From positions 1 through 64,000 of the forward strand of contig NZ_JARZAJ010000017.1 of NCBI RefSeq assembly GCF_029892105.1: a stretch of DNA of 64,000 nt, written 5' to 3'. Under the pieces are notes generated by a model. That model did not search any database and was not told where the DNA came from. It saw nothing but the letters and a program-made list of their open reading frames with translations. Numbering within the stretch: position 1 is the stretch's first letter; the number at the start of each line of letters is the position of its first letter. The stretch comes from Kitasatospora sp. GP82. Lineage in GTDB: Bacteria; Actinomycetota; Actinomycetes; Streptomycetales; Streptomycetaceae. Position numbers and translations under genes: made by a program. Positions 23,133 through 30,543 of this stretch are shown here, piece by piece.

Positions 23133-24941
23133 TCAGCCCTCGTCCGAGGTCTCGGACTTGGCCTCTTCACGGACCTTGGCCTCTCCCGCAGTCCGGGGCT
23201 GCGCGTCGACACCGGCCTCCCGGCGCTGCGCCGGGGTGATCGGGGTCGGGGCGCCGGTCAGCGGGTCGCCACCGGTGGAGGTCTTCGGGAAGGCGATCAC
23301 GTCCCGGATGGTGTCGTACCCGCCGAGCAGGGTGACGATCCGGTCCAGGCCGAAGGCGACGCCACCGTGCGGCGGCGGGCCGTAGTTGAAGGCGTCCAGC
23401 AGGAAGCCGAACTGCGAGGTGGCCTCCTCCTCGGAGAGCCCGATCGCGTCGAAGGCCCGCTTCTGCACGTCCCGCTGGTGGATACGGATCGAACCGCCGC
23501 CCAGCTCCGAGCCGTTGAGGACCAGGTCGTAGGCGTTGGAGAGCGCCCCGCCCGGGTCGGTGTCGAAGGTGGCGAGCGACTCGGCGGTCGGCGCGGTGAA
23601 GGGGTGGTGCACCGCGTGCCAGCCTTGGAACTGGCCCTTGTCGTCCTCGATCGGCTCGAACATCGGGAAGTCGACCACCCAGAGGAAGGCCCACTTCGAC
23701 TCGTCGATCAGGTTGCAGCGGCGGCCGATCTCCAGACGGGCCGCACCGAGCAGCTCCTGCGAGGCCGCCTTCTTGCCGGCGGCGAAGAAGACCGCGTCGC
23801 CCGGCTTGGCACCGGCAGCGGCGGCGAGGCCGGCCAGGTGCTCCTCGGAGAGGTTCTTGGCGACCGGGCCGCGCAGCTCGCCGGTCTCGGCGTCCACCAG
23901 GACGTACGCCAGGCCCCTGGCGCCGCGCGCCTTGGCCCAGTCCTGCCAGGCGTCCAGCTGCTTGCGCGGCTGCGAGGCGCCGCCGGGCATGACGACCGCA
24001 CCGACGTACGGGGCCTGGAAGACGCGGAACTCGGTGCCCTTGAAGTACTCGGTGAGGTCGGCGAGTTCCTGCCCGAAGCGGACGTCCGGCTTGTCGGAGC
24101 CGTAGCGGGACATGGCGTCCGCGTAGGTCATCCGGGGCAGCGGGTTCGGGATCTCGTAGCCGTGCACCTCGCGCCAGATGGCACCGATGATCTTCTCACC
24201 GAGGGCCAGGATGTCCTCCTGGTCCACGAAGGACGCCTCGATGTCCAGCTGGGTGAACTCCGGCTGCCGGTCGGCGCGGAAGTCCTCGTCGCGGAAGCAG
24301 CGGGCGATCTGGTAGTAGCGCTCCATGCCGGCCACCATCAGCAGCTGCTTGAACAGCTGGGGCGACTGCGGCAGCGCGTACCAGTGGCCGGGCTGGAGGC
24401 GGACCGGGACGAGGAAGTCGCGGGCGCCCTCGGGGGTGGAGCGGGTGAGGTACGGCGTCTCGATGTCGAGGAAGTCGTTCTCCTCCATCACCCGGCGGAT
24501 GACGTTGTTGACCTTGGAGCGCAGGCGCAGGCCCTTGGCCGGGCCCTCACGGCGCAGGTCGAGGTAGCGGTAGCGCAGCCGCACCTCCTCGTTGACCGTG
24601 CCGGGCTCGTACTCGGCGACCGGGAACGGCAGCGGGGCGGCCTCGGAGAGCACCTCGATCTCGCTCACGACGACCTCGACGGCGCCGGTCGGGATCTCCG
24701 GGTTCTCGTTGCCCTCGGGACGGACCCGGACCTCGCCGACGACCTTGACGCAGTACTCGGCGCGCAGGCCGTGCACCGAGTCGAGGTCGCGGACCACGAT
24801 CTGCACGGTGCCGGAGGCGTCGCGCAGGTCGATGAACGCGACACCGCCGTGGTCACGGCGGCGGGCGACCCAACCGGCCAGGGTGATGGTCGTTCCGGCG
24901 TGCTCCGCGCGGAGCGTGCCCGCGTCGTGCGTGCGGATCAC
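23133..24941 (-). CDS. aspS: Aspartate--tRNA(Asp/Asn) ligase
   Basis: 602 residues, bacterial-type class IIb AspRS. The N-terminal anticodon-binding OB domain is ITLAGWVARRRDHGGVAFID. The catalytic core has FLDIETPYLTRSTPEGARDF, FKQLLMVAGMERYYQIARCF and RDEDFRADRQPEFTQLDIE. The GAD insertion lies in the middle (residues ~300-420), and motif 3 is PPPHGGVAFGLDRIV near residue 545. The GTG start at 24,941 overlaps the hisS stop by four bases (GTGA), which decides it against far longer open sequence upstream. The charged tail is lineage-specific. Confidence 0.96.
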   Translation of the reverse strand: MIRTHDAGTLRAEHAGTTITLAGWVARRRDHGGVAFIDLRDASGTVQIVVRDLDSVHGLRAEYCVKVVGEVRVRPEGNENPEIPTGAVEVVVSEIEVLSEAAPLPFPVAEYEPGTVNEEVRLRYRYLDLRREGPAKGLRLRSKVNNVIRRVMEENDFLDIETPYLTRSTPEGARDFLVPVRLQPGHWYALPQSPQLFKQLLMVAGMERYYQIARCFRDEDFRADRQPEFTQLDIEASFVDQEDILALGEKIIGAIWREVHGYEIPNPLPRMTYADAMSRYGSDKPDVRFGQELADLTEYFKGTEFRVFQAPYVGAVVMPGGASQPRKQLDAWQDWAKARGARGLAYVLVDAETGELRGPVAKNLSEEHLAGLAAAAGAKPGDAVFFAAGKKAASQELLGAARLEIGRRCNLIDESKWAFLWVVDFPMFEPIEDDKGQFQGWHAVHHPFTAPTAESLATFDTDPGGALSNAYDLVLNGSELGGGSIRIHQRDVQKRAFDAIGLSEEEATSQFGFLLDAFNYGPPPHGGVAFGLDRIVTLLGGYDTIRDVIAFPKTSTGGDPLTGAPTPITPAQRREAGVDAQPRTAGEAKVREEAKSETSDEG

Positions 24942-26215
24942 AGCTGCTTCTCCTTCAGGGTGGATACGAGTGCTTCGAGGGCGACGGGGGTCTGCTCGCC
25001 GGTGGTCATGTCCTTCAGCTGGACGACGCCTTCGGCGAGGTCTCGGTCCCCGGCAACCAGGGCGAAGCGGGCCCCGGAGCGGTCGGCGGACTTCATCGCG
25101 TTCTTGATGCCCTTGACGCCGAAGGCGAGGTCGGTGGCGACGCCGGCCCGGCGCAGCTCGATCACCTTGGCGAAGAGCACGTTCTTGGCCTCCTCGCCGA
25201 GCGCCACGGCGTAGACCGAGGTACTGGCGGGCAGGTCGAGGACGACGCCCTCGGCCTCCATGGCGAGGTAGGTGCGGTCCACCCCGAGGCCCCAGCCGAC
25301 GGACGGCAGCGCGGGGCCTCCGAGCATCTCGGACAGCCCGTCGTAGCGGCCGCCGCCGCCGATCGCGGACTGCGCACCGAGGCCGTTGTGCACGAACTCG
25401 AAGGTGGTGCGGGTGTAGTAGTCGAGCCCGCGGACCAGCTTGGGGTCGTCCACGAAGGCCACCCCGGCAGCGGTGAGCAGCTGGCGGACCTGCTCGTCGT
25501 AGGCCTTGCAGTCCTCGCAGAGGTAGTCGCGCAGCATCGGCGCGTCGGTCAGCTGGGCCTGCACCGAATCGCGCTTGTCGTCCAGGACGCGCAGCGGGTT
25601 GATCTCGGCCCGGCGGCGGGTGTCCTCGTCCAGCTCCAGGCCGGTCAGGAACTCCTGCAGGGCGGCGCGGTAGACCGGACGGCACTGCTTGTCGCCGAGG
25701 CTGTTGATCAGCAGGCTGTAGTTGCTCAGGCCCAGCGAGCGGAAGGCGTCGTCGGCCAGGATGATCAGCTCGGCGTCGAGCGCCGGGTCCTCGGCGCCGA
25801 TCGCCTCCGCGCCGACCTGGGCGAACTGGCGGTAGCGGCCGGCCTGCGGGCGCTCGTAGCGGTAGAAGGAGCCGGAGTACCAGAGCTTGACCGGCAGGTT
25901 GCCCAGCTTGTGCAGGTTGGCCTGGAGCGCGGCACGGACCACCGAGGCGGTGCCCTCGGGGCGCAGCGCGAGGTCCTCCTTGCCGCGCTTGGTGAGGGAG
26001 AACATCTCCTTGGTGACGATGTCGGTGGACTCGCCGACACCGCGCGAGAAGAGCTTGACGTCCTCGAAGACCGGCGTCTCGATGTAGCCGTAACCGGCCC
26101 GGCGCAGCGGCGCCGAGAGACGCTCGCGGATCGCCAGGAAGGTCGCGGAGCTGGGCGGCAGCAGGTCGTAGGTGCCCTTGGGGGCGGTGAAGATGCTCAA
26201 CTTCTCTTCCGTCAC
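24938..26215 (-). CDS. hisS: Histidine--tRNA ligase
   Basis: 425 residues, class II HisRS. The N-terminus shows APKGTYDLLPPSSATFLAIR and motif 2 ALRPEGTASVVRAAL. The histidine-specific motifs are LVRGLDYYTRTTFEFVHNG near residue 255 and GGGGRYDGLSEMLGGP. The C-terminal anticodon-binding domain completes it. The GTG start at 26,215 overlaps the MBL hydrolase stop, and its own stop overlaps aspS, both by four bases. The MBL - hisS - aspS arrangement is therefore one coupled operon. Confidence 0.96.
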   Translation of the reverse strand: MTEEKLSIFTAPKGTYDLLPPSSATFLAIRERLSAPLRRAGYGYIETPVFEDVKLFSRGVGESTDIVTKEMFSLTKRGKEDLALRPEGTASVVRAALQANLHKLGNLPVKLWYSGSFYRYERPQAGRYRQFAQVGAEAIGAEDPALDAELIILADDAFRSLGLSNYSLLINSLGDKQCRPVYRAALQEFLTGLELDEDTRRRAEINPLRVLDDKRDSVQAQLTDAPMLRDYLCEDCKAYDEQVRQLLTAAGVAFVDDPKLVRGLDYYTRTTFEFVHNGLGAQSAIGGGGRYDGLSEMLGGPALPSVGWGLGVDRTYLAMEAEGVVLDLPASTSVYAVALGEEAKNVLFAKVIELRRAGVATDLAFGVKGIKNAMKSADRSGARFALVAGDRDLAEGVVQLKDMTTGEQTPVALEALVSTLKEKQL

Positions 26216-26919
26216 ATTCCTCGTCGCGGGGCAGCCGGAGCGTCCGCCGCTCCAGCCGCCTGCTTGAGGTAGGGGTTGGTGGCGCGCTCACGGCCGATGG
26301 TCGTCTGGGAGCCGTGGCCGGAGAGGACCACGGTGGCGTCGTCGAGGGGCAGGCAGACCCGGGCCAGCGACTGCATGATCGCCGCGGCGTCACCACCCGG
26401 GAGGTCCGTGCGCCCGATGGAGCCGGCGAAGAGCAGGTCGCCCGAGAACAGCACCGGAGGGATGTCGTTCTGCGAAGGCGTCCTGAAGGTCACCGACCCC
26501 CCGGTATGGCCGGGGGCATGGTCGACGGTGAGCCTCAGACCGGCCAGTTCCAGGACGCTGCCGTCCTTCAACTCCCGTACGTCGTCCGGCTCTCCGACCG
26601 TGATCGAGCCCATCAGCTGCTGGCCGAGCGAGCGGCCGAGCGCGCGCTCGGGGTCGGCGAGCATGTAGCGGTCCTCGGGGTGGATCCAGGCCGGGACGTT
26701 CCGGGCGCCGCAGACCGGCACCACCGAGGCGACATGGTCGATGTGCCCGTGGGTGAGCAGCACCGCGACCGGCTTGAGCCGGTGCTCGCGGATCAGGTCC
26801 TCGACGCCCCGGGCCGCCTCGTGGCCGGGATCGACGATCACGCACTCCTCGCCGGCCGCCGGGGCGACCAGGTAGCAGTTGGTGCCCCAGGCTCCGGCTG
26901 GAAATCCGGCGACGAACAC
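26212..26919 (-). CDS. MBL-fold metallo-hydrolase (glyoxalase II-like)
   Basis: 235 residues, metallo-beta-lactamase fold. The zinc signature is LLTHGHIDHVASV near residue 55. Further ligands are VDHAPGHTGGSV and FSGDLLFAGSIGRTD, and the last His is in VLSGHGSQTTIGRE. This is the thiol-ester hydrolase (glyoxalase II-like) subgroup that is regularly next to hisS in actinobacteria. The GTG start at 26,919 has GAGGA about 8 bases upstream. It is the first gene of the operon. Confidence 0.88.
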   Translation of the reverse strand: MFVAGFPAGAWGTNCYLVAPAAGEECVIVDPGHEAARGVEDLIREHRLKPVAVLLTHGHIDHVASVVPVCGARNVPAWIHPEDRYMLADPERALGRSLGQQLMGSITVGEPDDVRELKDGSVLELAGLRLTVDHAPGHTGGSVTFRTPSQNDIPPVLFSGDLLFAGSIGRTDLPGGDAAAIMQSLARVCLPLDDATVVLSGHGSQTTIGRERATNPYLKQAAGAADAPAAPRRGM

Positions 26920-27234
26920 GCGAGATCCTCTATCAATCGGGTGGCGGTGCCCCTGACTCAAGTCGTCACCGCTGGTCTTACCGCAGCCTACCGGCGGCAC
27001 GGCACCGGTTGCGAACCAGATGGCGGTGAGTCTGCCCCGAGCCCGACCGGCGGTCGCGGGCGCGGGTCGCTCCAAGGAGCCGCGGAAATCGTGACCGCCG
27101 ACTTTCACGGTTGATCCCGTACTTACGGACGAGGTCCTTACACTTGGCCGCCATTGGGTGCGATGATCCGAATCGACGTTCCCGAGAAGTCCAACGCCCG
27201 ACATCATCAAGCACGACATCAGGAGACACGGCCG
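26920..27234. promoter_or_regulatory. Divergent promoter region between the MBL hydrolase and cyclophilin genes
   Basis: This 315-base gap should hold promoters for both directions. The left part is composition-neutral and the right part is AT-richer (27,110-27,150, with 'ttgatcccgtacttacgg' and a following 'cttacactt'). No confident -10/-35 pair can be assigned. AGGAG at 27,221-27,225 is the cyclophilin ribosome binding site. Confidence 0.4.
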
Positions 27235-28071
27235 GTGGTCACCAGCGAACAGCGGCGGCGGCAGCTCGCCCGCGAGAAGTACGAGCGGCAGATGGAGCGC
27301 CGGGTCGAAGCCCAGCAGAAGGCCAGGCGCCGAAACGCCATCGTCAGCGCCGCCGTCGTGGCCGTCGTGGTGATCGCTGCGGGCGGTGCCTGGGCGGGCG
27401 GCGCCTTCGACGCCAAGAACACGTCCAAGGACCAGACGGCGCAGGCCGCGCCGACCCCGACGGCTCCCATGACCCCCACCGCTGCGGCGAAGCCGGTCAA
27501 GGGCTGCACCGACCCGGCCCCCGGCCAGCCGAACGGCAAGCAGTGGAAGACCGAGCCGGCGATGTCGATCGACACCAACGCCAAGTACACCGCCACGCTG
27601 GACACCAGCTGCGGCAAGGTCACCATCGACCTGGACGCCGCCAAGGCGCCGCACACGGTCAACTCCTTCGCCTTCCTGTCCGGCGAGAAGTACTTCGACC
27701 ACGTCAAGTGCCACCGCCTCACCACCGCCGGCATCTACGTGCTCCAGTGCGGCGACCCGACGGCCAGTGCCACCAACCCCGGCGGATCGGGCGGCCCCGG
27801 CTACCAGTTCGCGGACGAGAACCTGACCGGTGCGACCTACCCGGCGGGCACGGTGGCGATGGCCAACTCGGGCCCCGGCACCAACGGCAGCCAGTTCTTC
27901 CTGGTCTACAGGGACACCCAGCTGCCCCCGAGCTACACCCCGTTCGGCAAGATCACCGGCGGTCTCGACGTCCTGACCAACATCGCCGCGGGCGGTGTCC
28001 AGGGCGGTGGCGGCGATGGCGCACCGGTCGCCAACGTGGTCCTCAACTCCGTTACCACCGACAAGAGTTGA
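27235..28071 (+). CDS. Membrane-anchored peptidyl-prolyl cis-trans isomerase (cyclophilin)
   Basis: 278 residues. A charged cytoplasmic N-terminus (TSEQRRRQLAREKYERQMER) leads to one membrane helix (NAIVSAAVVAVVVIAAGGAW) and a Pro/Thr-rich linker. The extracellular cyclophilin domain (residues ~125-275) includes TLDTSCGKVTIDLDA, GTVAMANSGPGTNGSQFFLV and SYTPFGKITGGLDVLTNIAA. The usual catalytic FHR is replaced by CHR in HVKCHRLTTAG; the Arg is kept. The GTG at 27,235 is chosen for its AGGAG nine bases upstream. It probably assists folding of secreted proteins. Confidence 0.88.
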   Translation: MVTSEQRRRQLAREKYERQMERRVEAQQKARRRNAIVSAAVVAVVVIAAGGAWAGGAFDAKNTSKDQTAQAAPTPTAPMTPTAAAKPVKGCTDPAPGQPNGKQWKTEPAMSIDTNAKYTATLDTSCGKVTIDLDAAKAPHTVNSFAFLSGEKYFDHVKCHRLTTAGIYVLQCGDPTASATNPGGSGGPGYQFADENLTGATYPAGTVAMANSGPGTNGSQFFLVYRDTQLPPSYTPFGKITGGLDVLTNIAAGGVQGGGGDGAPVANVVLNSVTTDKS

Positions 28072-28079
28072 TCCAACTC

Positions 28080-28124
28080 GGCGCTGCGCCCCGGCCTGTC
28101 TGGAAGCGGCCGGGGCGCAGCGCC
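28080..28124 (+). terminator. Cyclophilin gene terminator
   Basis: A perfect 17-bp stem (28,080-28,096 with 28,108-28,124) and an 11-base loop begin nine bases after the cyclophilin stop. It is GC-only with no T-run, as is typical for streptomycetes. Confidence 0.85.
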
Positions 28125-28331
28125 GCAGAAATCGCCCGGCCCGGATGCGGACAGCACCGGCGCTGGTCGCCTATGTTGCTGTTGTATAGGGTGCCCTGAC
28201 CGTCGGCCGTCACCCTCGGCGCACAACTCGACGGCTCGGACGGCGGACTCCATCGGTCCGCCGCACATCAACTGTGGACGACGTACGCGCACCACACTCC
28301 CGTGGGCGCGACGTCATGTGGAGGAGGCGCT

Positions 28332-29561
28332 GTGAGCAGCGACCCGTGGGGCCGTGTCGACGAGCAGGGGACCGTCTACGTCAGGACGGCCGAGGGCGAA
28401 CGCGTCGTCGGCTCCTGGCAGGCGGGCTCCCCCGACGAGGCCCTCGCCTACTTCGAGCGCAAGTACCAGGGCCTGGAGGCCGAGATCGGCCTGCTGGAGC
28501 ACCGCGTCCGCAAGACCGACCTGGCCGCCAAGGACGCCCAGACCGCGCTGGAGCACCTGCGCGAGCAGGTGGTCGAGGCACACGCGGTCGGCGACCTGGC
28601 CTCGCTCGCCAAGCGTCTCGAAACGCTGAGCGGCGAGATCGAGTCCCGGCAGGCGGAGCGCAAGGCCGCCCGCGCCAAGGCGCAGGACGACGCCCGCACG
28701 TCCAAGGAGAAGCTGGTCGCCGAGGCCGAGCAGCTCGCCGAGTCCACCCAGTGGCGGGAGGCCGGCGACCGGCTGCGCGCGCTGGTGGACACCTGGAAGG
28801 GCCTGCCGCGTCTGGACCGCAAGAGCGACGACGAGCTGTGGCACCGCTTCTCGCACGCCCGCTCGGTGTTCTCCAAGCACCGCAAGGCGCACTTCGCGAC
28901 CCTGGACGCGGAGCGTGAGTCGGCCCGTACGGCCAAGGAGAAGCTGGTCGCCGAGGCCGAGGCGCTCTCCAGCTCCACCGAGTGGGGCGACACGGCAGCC
29001 GCCTACCGCGACCTGATGGCGCAGTGGAAGGCCGCCGGGCGCGCGCAGCGGGACGCCGAGGAAGAGCTGTGGGCCCGGTTCCGGGGCGCGCAGGACGTCT
29101 TCTTCCAGGCCCGCGCCGCCGCCTTCAGCGAGCGGGACGCCGAGCAGGGCGAGAACCAGAAGCTGAAGGAGACCCTGCTGGTCGAGGCCGAGGCGATCCT
29201 GCCGATCACCGACCTCAAGACCGCCAAGGCCGCGCTGCGCGACATCAGCGAGCGCTGGGAGGCGATCGGCCATGTACCGCGCGACGCCCGGCCGAAGCTG
29301 GACGGCCGGCTGAACGCGGTCGAGCGGGCCATCCGCGAGGCCGAGGACGCCGAGTGGAAGCGCTCCAACCCGGAGGCCAAGGCCCGTGCGGCCGGTATGA
29401 CCGGTCTGCTCCAGGCCGCCGTGGACAAGATCCAGGGCGACCTGGACAAGGCCCGCGCCGCCGGCAACGCGAACAAGGTGGCCAAGCTGGAGTCCGAGCT
29501 GGCGGGCCGCCAGGCCCTGCTGGACCAGGCCCAGAAGAGCCTCCAGGAGTTCAGCGGCTGA
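28332..29561 (+). CDS. DUF349 domain-containing protein
   Basis: 409 residues, almost entirely helical and highly charged. Three or four DUF349 repeats of about 70 residues are visible, each with a W-x-x-A/L...W...G...R pattern (for example STQWREAGDRLRALVDTWKG, STEWGDTAAAYRDLMAQWKA, ITDLKTAKAALRDISERWEA). A predicted coiled coil spans the N-terminal third. The function is unknown. The GTG at 28,332 is preferred because GAGGAGG lies directly upstream at the right spacing. It stands alone between terminators. Confidence 0.88.
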   Translation: MSSDPWGRVDEQGTVYVRTAEGERVVGSWQAGSPDEALAYFERKYQGLEAEIGLLEHRVRKTDLAAKDAQTALEHLREQVVEAHAVGDLASLAKRLETLSGEIESRQAERKAARAKAQDDARTSKEKLVAEAEQLAESTQWREAGDRLRALVDTWKGLPRLDRKSDDELWHRFSHARSVFSKHRKAHFATLDAERESARTAKEKLVAEAEALSSSTEWGDTAAAYRDLMAQWKAAGRAQRDAEEELWARFRGAQDVFFQARAAAFSERDAEQGENQKLKETLLVEAEAILPITDLKTAKAALRDISERWEAIGHVPRDARPKLDGRLNAVERAIREAEDAEWKRSNPEAKARAAGMTGLLQAAVDKIQGDLDKARAAGNANKVAKLESELAGRQALLDQAQKSLQEFSG

Positions 29562-29577
29562 CCCTGCGCCCCTACGA

Positions 29578-29612
29578 ACGGGCCCTCGACCCCTACGTGG
29601 TCGGGGGCCCGT
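29578..29612 (+). terminator. Terminator after the DUF349 gene
   Basis: A 14-bp stem with one G.T pair (29,578-29,591 with 29,599-29,612) and a 7-base loop starts 17 bases after the DUF349 stop. It lies between convergent genes and may serve both. Confidence 0.75.
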
Positions 29613-29634
29613 CGCGCAGCCACCCACCAGGGGC

Positions 29635-29690
29635 CGCCCTTCAGGGGCGCGAGGAACTGCGCGAACCCCCCACAGCCCCGCGCCGGGTCA
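29635..29690. repeat. Short dispersed intergenic repeat
   Basis: The phrase 'cttcaggggcgcgagg' followed by 'aactgcgcgaacccccc' and 'acagccccgcgc' is a copy of a GC-rich repeat that is extremely common between streptomycete genes. It shares 'aactgcgcgaa' with the arms of the element at 52,352-52,494. Confidence 0.6.
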
Positions 29691-30473
29691 GACGCTCGTC
29701 GGAGAGGCGCCGGGGCTGGTGAGCTGGCCGAGTTGGTCGACGTCGATGCTCTGGTCCGGGCGGGGGGTCGTGGGCGAGACCGGCACGGTGAAGTCCTTGA
29801 AGTCCAGTGTTTCGCCGCCGACGCCGCCGGCCCGGTCGAAGTGCAGCGGGTAGGGGCTGCCCAGCATGGCCACGGCGAGCGTGCCCTTCTCCGGCCCCTT
29901 GGCACCCAGCACCGTGGCCGCCGGTGTGCCGTTCACCGTGCTCTGGGGACCACCGCTCAGCGAGACGCCCTGCGGGTTCAGCGAGTCGGCGAGGGCCGAC
30001 AGGTCGCAGACCGAGCCGAGCACGCCGTAGTCCGGGTTGGCGCTCGTGGTCTTCAGGTATCTGTCTCCGATCAGGGCGGACGCCGCCGCACCGCCGTGGT
30101 TCTGCCAGAAGGCCTGGTCGGGCTTGATCCAGAGTTGGTCACCCACCTTGATCAGCTGGAAGGTACCCAGACTGGTGACGCCCACGGAGCCGGTGCAGTC
30201 GCCCGCGACGTCCATCGACAGGTCGAGGGTCACCACCACGGTGCCGTCGTCCAGCCGGCCGTTGACGTGGGCCGCCTGTCCCTGCTTGAGCGCGTTGATC
30301 GAGGCTGTGACGATGTCCTTCGGCGGCAGCTTCTCGACGCCGTTCGGCGTGGGTGACGCCGAAGCGGCGGCGGAGATGCCGACCGCTGCCGGGGTGCGAT
30401 CGCCGCACCCCACGGTTCCCGCCGTCAGAGCGGCACAGGCGAGTACGGCCAGAGTCGTCAGCTTGAGGTTCAT
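29688..30473 (-). CDS. Secreted lipoprotein, LppX/LprG-like
   Basis: 261 residues. The signal peptide MNLKLTTLAVLACAALTAG ends in the lipobox TVGC, with the lipidated Cys at about residue 23. A short Ser/Ala/Pro linker follows. The mature domain (DIVTASINALKQGQAAHVNG, VVVTLDLSMDVAGDC, LIKVGDQLWIKPDQAFWQNH) resembles the lipid-binding LppX_LprAFG fold. It probably sits on the outer face of the membrane. Its start codon and Shine-Dalgarno lie inside a 15-bp hairpin. It follows relA on the same strand after 70 bases. Confidence 0.82.
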   Translation of the reverse strand: MNLKLTTLAVLACAALTAGTVGCGDRTPAAVGISAAASASPTPNGVEKLPPKDIVTASINALKQGQAAHVNGRLDDGTVVVTLDLSMDVAGDCTGSVGVTSLGTFQLIKVGDQLWIKPDQAFWQNHGGAAASALIGDRYLKTTSANPDYGVLGSVCDLSALADSLNPQGVSLSGGPQSTVNGTPAATVLGAKGPEKGTLAVAMLGSPYPLHFDRAGGVGGETLDFKDFTVPVSPTTPRPDQSIDVDQLGQLTSPGASPTSV

Positions 30474-30530
30474 GGGGCCTCCCGTCGCTGCGATCGTTCA
30501 TCACAGCCTCTCGCTACGGGAGGCCCCATG
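30471..30530 (-). promoter_or_regulatory. Hairpin enclosing the lipoprotein ribosome binding site and start codon
   Basis: A perfect 15-bp inverted repeat (CATGGGGCCTCCCGT at 30,471-30,485 with ACGGGAGGCCCCATG at 30,516-30,530) and a 30-base loop lies between relA and the lipoprotein gene. In the leftward transcript the second arm contains GGGAGG and the AUG start. The same hairpin begins 14 bases after the relA stop, so it could end relA transcription, block lipoprotein translation, or both. Confidence 0.75.
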
Positions 30531-30543
30531 CACCTCGGACGGG

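Noticed and set aside
23133..26396. Open minus-strand frame that would fuse aspS to upstream sequence (1,087 codons)
   Set aside because: The part beyond 24,941 is a shadow of hisS. The GTGA overlap and the OB-domain start fix aspS at 24,941.
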